Positions 1 through 6,738 of a DNA stretch of 56,922 bases are shown here, in pieces. Position numbers and translations under genes: made by a program. How positions within the stretch are numbered: the first letter of the stretch is position 1; the number at the start of each line of letters is the position of its first letter. The DNA is taken from NCBI RefSeq assembly GCF_000290615.1, contig NZ_ALAS01000251.1, positions 1-56,922 of the forward strand, in the 5' to 3' direction. Source of the stretch: Heyndrickxia coagulans DSM 1 = ATCC 7050. Its GTDB lineage: Bacteria; Bacillota; Bacilli; Bacillales; Bacillaceae_C. The notes beneath the pieces were generated by a model, which saw only the letters and a list, made by a program, of their open reading frames with translations, was not told where the DNA came from and did not search any database.

Positions 1-1
1 G

Positions 2-33
2 TTTCCCCCTCTTTTTAGGGGGAAAATTTTTTT
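2..33 (+). terminator. Rho-independent terminator at left edge
   Basis: A stem TTTCCCCCT / AGGGGGAAA with a short T-rich loop is followed by a run of seven Ts. It would end a transcript entering from the left of the window on the plus strand. The gene it serves is outside the window. Confidence 0.7.
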
Positions 34-88
34 ATCCTTTTTTCAAACCCTTGGGCTACAAGGAGTCTGTAACATCGCAATTACCTCA

Positions 89-153
89 TTTAAAGAAGAG
101 TACAAATTTTAGTCGGCTTCCCCCGATTTTGTAGTTTTTGAAAAAATGAAGTT
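89..153 (+). pseudogene. Remnant of an IS1380-type transposase N-terminus
   Basis: About 65 bp match the start of the intact transposase gene at 54.65-55.96 kb (there at about 54,707-54,771). Read in frame this gives LKKSTNFSRLPPIL, then a TAG stop, then FLKKMK. The intact copy has LKKSTNFSGLLPIL then Q, so a CAG codon appears to have become TAG. The homology fades on both sides. Only this scrap remains, so the element is dead, but it shows that the same IS family once sat at the left end of the AT-rich block. Confidence 0.75.
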
Positions 154-331
154 GCGGAATATAGTCAAGAAAAAAGAAACTCTGCCCAAAATTAACCCTG
201 GATCCTCTTTAGAGTAATAAGGGGGATGGCAACGATTCGTAAAATATATGGTCATTTTGGTGTTTTCTGCCGATAACCATGTTACCGGCAGCGTTTTTGG
301 TGGTTTTCTCCAAAGAGTTTGACATATTCTC
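154..331. other. Non-coding gap left of the MFS gene
   Basis: No convincing gene is seen. An inverted repeat TGCCGATAA / TTACCGGCA lies near 270-292 and is followed on the plus strand by GCGTTTTT, so it could be a weak terminator. The stretch is AT-rich like the genes to its right. Confidence 0.4.
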
Positions 332-1543
332 CTAAAGGTTTTTTGTTATATTCTCTATCGGGATATCTGATTTTATCTTAAATGAAGAATAAAACAAGGT
401 AATCCGTAAGATGGCCATAACGGCGATTATCATACAAGTTATAAATATCCCAAAGGTTTCTATTAATCCCCAAGAAATGATCATAAAAGAAAGGGTGCCT
501 AGATCTGCTGATGCCTCCATCACGCCCATTACTTTCCCTTTTTCATATGGGGGGATTGCTTTAAAGGTTTCAGCGGAGAGCAAATTATTTATTACGGGGT
601 TTCCCATTGTCATAATGGCAAATCCAACTATAAAGAATATCCAGCTTAAGGAGGCCCCCATTATAACAATGCCCCCACATACCAAAAAGACAGTTAGAAA
701 ATACAAAAATACCTTTGAAGCGGATAAAATCCTGGATTTTGATAATATCATGTTGGATAAAACCACAAAAACACCACCAACGAGCCAAAAAATAGATATT
801 TCAAAGTCAGCTACTTTAAAATGTCCTTCCAAAATATATACTGAAAGGCTCGTCATTACTGGTCCAATCATGCCACCTAGTAAATGTGAGAAAAAGTAAA
901 TTCGCAGTATTTTATCTTTTAAAGTTCTTTTCAAATATGCTAAGGAAAACCATGTAGTATCATGCGAGTGTTCGATTTGAATTTTTTCATCAAACCTCAT
1001 GATTAAAAACGCGCACACGAGAAAAGAAGCAGAGTCTATGAGAATGGCGTACGAACTTAAAATACCAAAAATGAGCGGCCCGATAGTAAAACCTACAGTC
1101 TTACAAGTTGTAGTAAACGTGTTTTTCTTGCTTATTGCCCTTGCTAATCCTATGTTTGGATCTTTAATTGTCAAATCTCTAAACCATACTTCAAGACACA
1201 GATTAGCAAAATGCCCAAGTGATTGGGATAAGATCATCAAAGGGAATAAAAAAATAATAAAATGTTTAAATGATAGTAATGAAAATAATGTTATCATAAC
1301 AAAGCAATTAAGAAAAAAGGAAGTAAATATCATCTTTTTAGAAGATACTTTGTCTATAAAATGTCCGCTTACAATGGTAGATATTATTCCCGCAATCGTT
1401 TCTGTAAGGTACAAACTTCCAGCATAAAGGAATGAGCCTGTTAGATTGAGGGCAAAAATGGGAAGACCGGTCCATGTTATTGCGGTACCTAGCGTATTAA
1501 TGGTATCAACAAGTATTAATCTGTTTACTGCGTTGTTTAACAT
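332..1543 (-). CDS. MFS transporter, probable exporter
   Basis: A 403-residue integral membrane protein with about 12 hydrophobic segments. It has an MFS-like cytoplasmic loop after the second segment (GHFIDKVSSKK, an A-motif-like stretch) and a GLARAISKKN stretch in mid-protein. It resembles drug or peptide exporters of the MFS superfamily; the substrate cannot be read from sequence. I chose ATG at 1543 over an upstream in-frame start at 1615, because GGGGGTG lies 7 nt before it and the longer form would run through a strong RNA hairpin. It lies directly downstream of the repeat-bearing GRDP-like gene on the same strand, so export of a product of that gene is a reasonable inference. Codon use is more AT-rich than in genes from 3.8 kb onward, suggesting horizontal transfer. 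Confidence 0.8.
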   Translation of the reverse strand: MLNNAVNRLILVDTINTLGTAITWTGLPIFALNLTGSFLYAGSLYLTETIAGIISTIVSGHFIDKVSSKKMIFTSFFLNCFVMITLFSLLSFKHFIIFLFPLMILSQSLGHFANLCLEVWFRDLTIKDPNIGLARAISKKNTFTTTCKTVGFTIGPLIFGILSSYAILIDSASFLVCAFLIMRFDEKIQIEHSHDTTWFSLAYLKRTLKDKILRIYFFSHLLGGMIGPVMTSLSVYILEGHFKVADFEISIFWLVGGVFVVLSNMILSKSRILSASKVFLYFLTVFLVCGGIVIMGASLSWIFFIVGFAIMTMGNPVINNLLSAETFKAIPPYEKGKVMGVMEASADLGTLSFMIISWGLIETFGIFITCMIIAVMAILRITLFYSSFKIKSDIPIENITKNL

Positions 1544-1575
1544 ATTGGCACCCCCAAAAAATGCTTTTATGGCCA

Positions 1576-1607
1576 AAGGCAAGCCTAAATTAAAATAGGC
1601 TTGCCTT
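1576..1607 (-). terminator. Intercistronic hairpin between GRDP-like gene and MFS gene
   Basis: A perfect 12-bp stem (AAGGCAAGCCTA / TAGGCTTGCCTT) with an 8-nt A/T loop lies between the stop codon at 1636 and the MFS start at 1543. Only three Ts follow on the transcribed strand, so it is more likely a leaky terminator or an RNA-stability or processing hairpin than a full stop. Such hairpins often set a high ratio of precursor to exporter in bacteriocin-type operons. Confidence 0.6.
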
Positions 1608-1635
1608 ATAAACAATCGTTTGCTGACTTTTCACC

Positions 1636-2085
1636 TTAAATCTGAACCTTGGCTTGTTCAGTTTTTAATGGTTCGTTTAAGCAAGTCTTTTTTTCTTGTT
1701 CACCTTTCAACGGTTCATTATAGCAGGTTGCAGCTTTCAATGGTTCATTATAGCAAGTCTTTACTTCAGCATTCGTGCCATTTTTGGCTAGTTCTTTAAC
1801 TTTATCTGATAACGGTATATTATAGTCTTCTTTAAATTCAACGGACCATTTTTTCAAAGACTCCCTATATATATTCATTAAATGAGGAAGCTCAGATTCT
1901 TCTTTGCCATAACCAGGATTATGATCTAAAATACAACCAAAGTAATCCATGCAATCATTATAATATTTCTGTGGATGAAGAATATGAAGGTGCCACATTT
2001 CGTCAATATCATACGTAGGGCAGATTGAGGTGTAAGGATATTTTTTCACTAAATATAGGAATTTCAAGTATCTGTTTTTTAACAT
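1636..2085 (-). CDS. GRDP-like (DUF1399-type) protein with three C-terminal TC(Y/L)NEPLK repeats; putative peptide precursor
   Basis: The 149-residue protein has two parts. Residues 1-75 match the core of glycine-rich domain protein-like (GRDP) domains: a helix ending FLYLVKKYP, then PTYDIDEMWHLHIL, then the spaced Cys in YYNDCMDYFG and a DHNPG turn. Residues 104-149 form a low-complexity, Lys/Glu-rich tail with three octapeptides, TCYNEPLK (110-117), TCYNEPLK (120-127) and TCLNEPLK (134-141). The copies differ by synonymous codon changes, so the peptide seems to be under selection. A Shine-Dalgarno AAGAGG lies 7 nt before the ATG. The usual N-terminal helix of the GRDP fold is missing here but is encoded in the overlapping upstream frame. 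Followed by a hairpin and an MFS gene. It might be a multi-core RiPP precursor; no modifying enzyme is visible. A non-RiPP role cannot be excluded. Confidence 0.65.
   Translation of the reverse strand: MLKNRYLKFLYLVKKYPYTSICPTYDIDEMWHLHILHPQKYYNDCMDYFGCILDHNPGYGKEESELPHLMNIYRESLKKWSVEFKEDYNIPLSDKVKELAKNGTNAEVKTCYNEPLKAATCYNEPLKGEQEKKTCLNEPLKTEQAKVQI
1663..1758 (-). repeat. Three 24-bp coding repeats (TC-Y/L-NEPLK)
   Basis: Copies lie at 1735-1758, 1705-1728 and 1663-1686 (in transcript order), with periods of 30 and 42 nt. Differences among copies are mostly third-position (CCA/CCG, TTG/TTA, AAT/AAC, ACT/ACC) plus one Tyr-to-Leu replacement. The linker residues between copies are not conserved. 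Confidence 0.85.
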
Positions 2086-2180
2086 GTAAGTTCCTCTTTT
2101 GATAACCTACTTAAAACCCCATCACTCCTCCTAGCCGACTCGATTAAGTCCACGCTCACATTTGGAAAATGTTTGCTCAT
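2079..2180 (-). CDS. 33-residue ORF overlapping the GRDP-like gene; probable N-terminal helix of the same domain
   Basis: ATG at 2180 follows GGGAG with an 8-nt gap (GATAAAGT). The ORF reads MSKHFPNVSVDLIESARR and onward to EELTC, then TAA at 2081-2079, overlapping the next ATG (2085) by 7 nt in the -1 frame. DLIESA...LSRLSKEEL looks like the first helix of GRDP domains, and joined to LKNRYLKFLYLVKKYP it gives a continuous fold. Two readings are possible: a split gene with translational coupling, or a recent frameshift in one 180-residue gene. I see no classical slippery heptamer before the TAA. Confidence 0.5.
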   Translation of the reverse strand: MSKHFPNVSVDLIESARRSDGVLSRLSKEELTC

Positions 2181-2244
2181 ATACTTTATCTCCCATATTT
2201 TATTTCCTACATCACTATAACTATGAGGGCTTACCGAAATTTAT

Positions 2245-2442
2245 ATGTATGTTCATCAAATAAATGTCAACCTTATAGGACTTGCCTTAAAGGGAGATAC
2301 TTATCTGCTCAAAAGTAACGGAGAAATTTTTGTACCAAATAATTCCAATGGTCTCCGTGTCCCATTTTACATATTGAAACTATTTGCCGACAGCTTTCCT
2401 TACACATTATATTCGCGAAAAGTAGCCGAAATCCTTCTTTAA
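2245..2442 (+). CDS. Hypothetical 65-residue ORF
   Basis: An open frame beginning MYVHQINVNL and ending RKVAEILL, on the strand opposite to the GRDP-like gene. No clear Shine-Dalgarno site precedes the ATG and I recognise no family. It has mixed hydrophobic and polar content, with no signal peptide and no clear transmembrane segment. It lies between two decayed or split genes, so it may be a gene fragment. Confidence 0.25.
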   Translation: MYVHQINVNLIGLALKGDTYLLKSNGEIFVPNNSNGLRVPFYILKLFADSFPYTLYSRKVAEILL

Positions 2443-2452
2443 TCTGTAATTT

Positions 2453-2834
2453 ATGCTTATTCAACAGGTCCTATTTAAACGAAGGAAAAGCGGCTTATGC
2501 AGGGAGAATAAAAGCTTGCCTGTATTCCGGGTTGATTTTTGGCGGATTTCATTTTATTAACCTTTTTCATCAATCATTTTATATTACAACGTTGCAGGTC
2601 ATCCAGGTTACTTGTTTAGGCCTGGTTTTATGTGCCTTATATCTTCGCTCGGGAAGTTTAATACTCCCGATCATGCTTCATGCAGCAATCGATTTTATTA
2701 GTTTTATCAGTAGCGGGCCGGAAGTGGATGCCCATCTCACATTAAGAGGATGCCTTACGGGGGCAGTGGTTTATATTGTTATTGCATTTCTACTGTTAAT
2801 TGGAGGCAGAAGGCGTACAGCTGCAGAGGCATAA
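2453..2834 (+). pseudogene. CPBP (CAAX-type) intramembrane protease, 5'-truncated and frameshifted
   Basis: The C-terminal half of a CPBP metalloprotease is readable: SGLIFGGFHFINL (motif 2, with the FxxxH histidine), two hydrophobic segments, then LPIMLHAAIDF (motif 3, HxxxD-like). Upstream the piece MLIQQVLFKRRK, which resembles the segment after the EExxxR motif, is in another frame, so at least one frameshift lies near 2470-2490. The EE motif itself and the N-terminal half are absent, because in-frame stops come just before 2453. The family acts in prenyl-protein processing or in bacteriocin self-immunity. Its closeness to the GRDP-like gene may be chance. Confidence 0.7.
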
Positions 2835-2963
2835 CCTGCAAATGATGAGGCATACTCCTCGCTTTATCTGTCTGCTGGTCCCATATAGTGAATCAGCAGC
2901 CGGTTAAATAAATAAGGGACTCCCATCAGCCATTGATCGACTTTTGGGACAGCCCCTGTGCCG

Positions 2964-3150
2964 CTAACAATCTTTAAGAATGCTTCTTTTTTCCTTGATC
3001 AGTTGCTCAAGTTCATTCAGATCTTCCTCTGTTGCCATGTTCCGAATGAAAGAACGGCCGGAGGAGCGTAGGGGTAAATAGCGCCTGTGCTCTCTGTTTT
3101 TGTTTTCCCATTTTTTATTATAAAAGGCCTGTTCGAACTTTTTATTTGCC
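2964..3150 (-). pseudogene. Out-of-frame basic/coiled-coil tail of the small membrane protein
   Basis: A reading frame without a good start overlaps the stop of the 59-residue membrane protein gene. It encodes a basic stretch (NKKWENKNREHRRYLPL) and then a helix, MATEEDLNELEQLIKEKR, ending at TAG 2966-2964. It is shifted by one base relative to the upstream gene. The simplest reading is that both were one gene, a membrane anchor with a cytoplasmic helical tail, now split by a frameshift near 3145. An independent start at the internal ATG is possible but has no Shine-Dalgarno site. Confidence 0.45.
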
Positions 3151-3321
3151 AGATGATTCCCTGCGCTTAAATAATTTTACGAAATACCATACAACAACGA
3201 CTGTACCGATTACGGATAAAACAGCTCCGGAAACAAGATGAAGTGTTTGATTAAATCTGTCTCCGAAATAAAGATACAATGCAACAGCTGCCCAGAAGAA
3301 AATCAACAGTATTTTTTTCAT
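3142..3321 (-). CDS. Small two-TM membrane protein, 59 residues
   Basis: The frame starts MKKILLIFFWAAVALYLYFG (first membrane segment), then RFNQTLHL, then a second hydrophobic segment through VVVVWYFV, and ends with the basic tail KLFKRRESSGK. No strong Shine-Dalgarno site precedes the ATG. Hydrophobicity and the positive-inside tail make a real membrane protein likely. The family is unknown to me. The basic helical frame that follows may be its lost C-terminus. Confidence 0.5.
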   Translation of the reverse strand: MKKILLIFFWAAVALYLYFGDRFNQTLHLVSGAVLSVIGTVVVVWYFVKLFKRRESSGK

Positions 3322-3797
3322 AGCGTTTGTGCGATGCTAAGATATCGTTTTAGAGAGGAAGAAGACAATCCTCTCCACCTCTTTTCGGTTTGGCGGAAGG
3401 GTTTGATACAACCGTGTAGCGTTAATCTCCGCTGGTATTTATGCATCGATGAAGTGATCCAGCATCGCTTTTCCTACTCCCTTTCTAAGATTAATTATAC
3501 GAATGTATGATAAAACCGCCATAGAAAATAACAATTTTCTTATATCTTTTAACGAAAATCTCCGGCTTTTTTCGGAGATACCGAGAAAAAGGCAAAATTT
3601 TTTATAATTCAACTATGAAGCGGAGAGCACCCCGTTTCTTCTGAGTAAACTAAATTATGGAAAAATTATCTGCGTGGCTGTTAAGATAAGAAATGCACGC
3701 AGGAAGATGGCAAGCTGGAAAAATGTATGGCTGGTTTTCCCCCTGAAATGCGTTAAAATAAATGTATGGTACTTTATCGCGCACAGAGGAGGGAAAC
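3322..3797. other. Intergenic region before mvaA
   Basis: No convincing gene is seen. A hairpin ATCTCCG / CGGAGAT (3558-3579) is followed on the minus strand by TTTTC. A short minus-strand stretch near 3430-3500 reads RKGVGKAMLDHFIDA then stop, faintly like the end of a GNAT acetyltransferase; it is too short to call. Confidence 0.4.
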
Positions 3798-5087
3798 ATG
3801 GACAAGCAACCTTTGCATAAATTTTACGAAAAAAATCGACTTGAAAGAATCAAGGCACTGGAACAGGCGAAGGCCATTTCAGCCGAAGATGCTGCGCTGC
3901 TTGAAAAAGGGCTTGTGCTGCCGGATGAAACGGCGGACCATATGATTGAAAACCAGATTACCAAATATGAATTGCCATATGGTACGGCATTGAACTTTCT
4001 GATTGACGGAAAAGAGTATGTCGTCCCGATGGCGATTGAGGAGCCTTCTGTTGTGGCGGCGGCAAGTTCGGCGGCAAAAATCATCAACAAGGCAGGCGGT
4101 TTCCGGACGACAGTGAGCAGCCGTATGATGATCGGGCAGGTGGCGTTAATGGACGTTCCGGATCCGATCCGTGCGAAAACGGTGGTGATGGCCCATGCGG
4201 AAGATATTTTGCAAACGGCGAATGAGGCCAAGCCTTCGATTGTGAAGCGGGGCGGCGGAGCCCGGAAACTGGAAGTCCGCCTGATCCCGGCTGATGAAAA
4301 AGCCGGCACGCCTGCTTTTTTTGTTGTCCATCTCCATATTGATACGCGGGAAGCAATGGGTGCGAATATCATCGACACCATGGCGGAGGCGATCAAACCG
4401 CATTTGGAAGAGTGGACAGGGGGACGGGCGTTAATGGGCATTCTTTCCAATTATGCCACTGAGTGCCTGGCAACGGCCGAGTGCCGGATACCCGTGCCAT
4501 TGCTTGAAAAAAACGGCATGCCCGGTGAAGAAGTCCGCGACCGGATCATTGAAGCCGCCCAATTTGCATACGCGGATCCTTACCGGGCTGCGACGCATAA
4601 CAAAGGCATTATGAACGGCGTTGATGCCGTTGTGATCGCAACTGGGAACGACTGGCGCGCGATTGAAGCGGGCGCCCATGCCTATGCAGCAAGGTCCGGC
4701 AAGTATCGTTCCCTTTCTACTTGGAGCAAAGCAGAAAACGGAGACCTGCTTGGCAGCCTCACCCTTCCGCTTCCGGTCGGGACAGTCGGCGGCCAGATCA
4801 GCATCCACCCTGCTGCCGGTTTCAGCAAGCGGTTGCTGGGTTACCAAAATGCGAAAGAACTGGAATCGATCATTGTCTCCGCTGGGCTTGGCCAGAACTT
4901 TTCCGCCATCAAAGCCCTTGTCACAGACGGCATTCAAAAAGGGCATATGGCCCTGCACGCCAAATCGCTGGCCATCAGTGCAGGCGCCTCCGGAAGCGAA
5001 ATTGACCGGGTTGCAGAAAAACTAAAACAAAGCGGGACAATTGATCTTGCTACGGCAAAGAAAATTTTAAAAGAAATCAGAGGATGA
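3798..5087 (+). CDS. mvaA: HMG-CoA reductase, class II (TIGR00532-type)
   Basis: Interconverts HMG-CoA and mevalonate with NAD(P)H; cytosolic. The 429-residue length fits class II enzymes. Catalytic landmarks are visible: Glu of EEPSVVAAAS (about residue 81-82), Lys of NKGIMNG (about 268), Asp of TGNDWRA (about 285) and His of MALHAKS near 386. The nucleotide-binding DAMGAN motif reads EAMGANIID. I chose ATG 3798 because GAGGAGGG lies 5-6 nt before it; a longer frame from 3762 has no ribosome site. It stands on the plus strand beside mvaS (minus) and a thiolase, completing the upper mevalonate route. Many annotation pipelines label this class 'degradative', but the setting favours biosynthesis. 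Confidence 0.95.
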   Translation: MDKQPLHKFYEKNRLERIKALEQAKAISAEDAALLEKGLVLPDETADHMIENQITKYELPYGTALNFLIDGKEYVVPMAIEEPSVVAAASSAAKIINKAGGFRTTVSSRMMIGQVALMDVPDPIRAKTVVMAHAEDILQTANEAKPSIVKRGGGARKLEVRLIPADEKAGTPAFFVVHLHIDTREAMGANIIDTMAEAIKPHLEEWTGGRALMGILSNYATECLATAECRIPVPLLEKNGMPGEEVRDRIIEAAQFAYADPYRAATHNKGIMNGVDAVVIATGNDWRAIEAGAHAYAARSGKYRSLSTWSKAENGDLLGSLTLPLPVGTVGGQISIHPAAGFSKRLLGYQNAKELESIIVSAGLGQNFSAIKALVTDGIQKGHMALHAKSLAISAGASGSEIDRVAEKLKQSGTIDLATAKKILKEIRG

Positions 5088-5183
5088 CAGGCGGGGCACT
5101 GAACAGAAATAGGAAGAAAAAAAACACGCGGGTATGAAAAACGGCGCCAAGAATACCGCGGCACTGAACAAAATATAGAAAAA

Positions 5184-5225
5184 AACGGTGAGACACGATT
5201 ATGGTAATGTCCCGCCGTTTTTTTG
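5184..5225 (+). terminator. Terminator after mvaA
   Basis: An imperfect 11-bp stem (AACGGTGAGAC / GTCCCGCCGTT, one mismatch and one G-U pair) is followed by seven Ts. Confidence 0.75.
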
Positions 5226-5351
5226 TTTTCATTTGGCCAGGCAGGTTTTTTCCTTTAAAGCAGGATGAAACCCCTGGGGGCCGGGCTTACGGCGCAACTC
5301 CCCGTTTTTGAAAAGAAAGTCGCCTTAAAGGGGGGCGGTCATTTCCCTCTG

Positions 5352-5394
5352 TAAAAACCAGAGGCACGCTTATAAAGCATGCCACTGGTTTTTA
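5352..5394 (-). terminator. Terminator overlapping the mvaS stop codon
   Basis: On the minus strand TAAAAACCAGTGGCATGC pairs with GCGTGCCTCTGGTTTTTA. The stem begins at the TAA stop of mvaS, and the T-run of the 3' arm provides the release signal. The near-symmetry lets it work in both directions between the convergent mvaA and mvaS. Confidence 0.7.
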
Positions 5395-6564
5395 CATATT
5401 TTTATTGATGTATTGCCGCTTGTGCCCTTCGATTCCGGCAAGGCAAACGGTGGCCGGATCCTCGTTTACCGGCAAGGTAACGGCCGATCCGTCGTTTGGA
5501 AGCGATGTTGTAAAAATGGCTTCGTATTCGGCAACGCTAATTTCTTTCCGCGCATCGAGCATTTGCTGATGGCGGGCCGGCTGCAAGGCTTCACGATAGC
5601 CCGGCTGCAGGATCCCGGCAAAAAATTCCCCGACTGCGCCGGACCCGTAGCTGTACAGGCCGATCCTCGCACCTGCTTCTATCTTTGTATTTTGTTCAAG
5701 CAGGGAAAGCAAGCTCAAATACAAAGCGCCGGTATAAATGTTCCCGACGATTTTGTTATAACTTTTGCTTGTTTCATAATGGGCAAGAAGCCTTTCGCGC
5801 CCGTCTTCATCTGTTTCATCCAGCACCGTTCTCAGCGCTTTTAAGCCCATTTTTGTATATGGCATATGGAAACAAATGGCTTCGAAGTCACTTAACGTAA
5901 AGCCGGTTTTTTCTCTGTACTGCTGCCAGACGGTCTGGAAGAAACCGATGTACTTTTCATTGGAAAACTTGCCGTCCACATAAGCGGAATCCGAATAGAC
6001 CGGCCGCCAAAAGTCCATGATGTCTTCCGTATGATACACGCTCGGTTCTTCGATCGCAAGAATTTTCGGATGGGCGCTTACGACCATGGCGACGGCGCCG
6101 GCCCCTTGGGTAACCTCTCCTGAAGTATTCAATCCGTATCTTGAAATATCCGACCCGAGCACGAGCACTTTGCTTTCCGGATGCAGGGCGATATGCCCTC
6201 TTGCCATTTGCAGCCCTGCCGTAGCACCGAAGCATGCTTCTTTCACTTCAACGGCCCGCACTTCCGGTTTTAAACCGAGCAGGCGGTGCACATAAATTGC
6301 GGCTGCCTTCGAGTGGTCGACGCCGGATTCCGTGCCGAAAATAACAAAATCGATCTTTTCTTTATCTTCGTCTGTTAAAATTTCGAGCGCCGCATTGGCT
6401 GCGAGCGTCACCGCATCCTGGGTCACCGGGGCGACGGCCATTTTTTCCTGGCCGATTCCGATTAAAAATTTTCCAGGGTCCTCATTCCGGGCAAGTGCCA
6501 ATTTTTCCATGTCAACATATAAATGCGGGGTATAAAACCCGATCTTGTCTATTCCGATTTGCAA
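5392..6564 (-). CDS. mvaS: HMG-CoA synthase
   Basis: Condenses acetyl-CoA with acetoacetyl-CoA to HMG-CoA. The 390-residue protein shows the catalytic triad elements of bacterial MvaS: Glu79 in GTESGVD, the nucleophile Cys111 in EACFGATAGL, and the His of AICFHMPYTK near residue 233. These positions agree with the well-studied Staphylococcus and Enterococcus enzymes. It is divergent from the thiolase that makes its acetoacetyl-CoA substrate and shares a 174-bp promoter region with it. A terminator hairpin starts at its stop codon. No irregularities. Confidence 0.96.
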   Translation of the reverse strand: MQIGIDKIGFYTPHLYVDMEKLALARNEDPGKFLIGIGQEKMAVAPVTQDAVTLAANAALEILTDEDKEKIDFVIFGTESGVDHSKAAAIYVHRLLGLKPEVRAVEVKEACFGATAGLQMARGHIALHPESKVLVLGSDISRYGLNTSGEVTQGAGAVAMVVSAHPKILAIEEPSVYHTEDIMDFWRPVYSDSAYVDGKFSNEKYIGFFQTVWQQYREKTGFTLSDFEAICFHMPYTKMGLKALRTVLDETDEDGRERLLAHYETSKSYNKIVGNIYTGALYLSLLSLLEQNTKIEAGARIGLYSYGSGAVGEFFAGILQPGYREALQPARHQQMLDARKEISVAEYEAIFTTSLPNDGSAVTLPVNEDPATVCLAGIEGHKRQYINKNM

Positions 6565-6638
6565 CAGCTATTCACACCTTTTTTACAGGAATTGTTATTG
6601 AAATTTGAGAAACTGTACTAAATAATTTAATATAAACG

Positions 6639-6665
6639 GTGTCGAAATACAACTTATCACGACAC
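6639..6665. promoter_or_regulatory. Inverted repeat in the mvaS-thiolase divergent promoter region
   Basis: GTGTCG and CGACAC are separated by 15 bp, midway between two divergent genes of one pathway. The placement suits an operator for a shared regulator. I do not recognise the protein that would bind it. Confidence 0.35.
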
Positions 6666-6738
6666 ACTGACACCTTCCCATTATAGTACAAGTTGCAAAG
6701 ATTGTGGATGGGAAATGACAGAGAGGGAGTAAACGTAT

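Noticed and set aside
411-1427. Plus-strand open frames inside the MFS gene
   Set aside because: They are antisense to a gene with clear membrane-helix pattern and lack ribosome sites.
2060-2090. Programmed -1 frameshift site between the 33-residue ORF and the GRDP-like gene
   Set aside because: No X-XXY-YYZ heptamer lies before the TAA. The A-run (TTAAAAAAC) comes after the stop.
3430-3500. GNAT-like fragment RKGVGKAMLDHF on the minus strand
   Set aside because: Only about 15 residues resemble the acetyl-CoA motif; too short to call a pseudogene.
3238-3510. 90-residue plus-strand open frame
   Set aside because: Opposite to the 59-residue membrane protein, which has much better hydrophobicity pattern; composition looks random.
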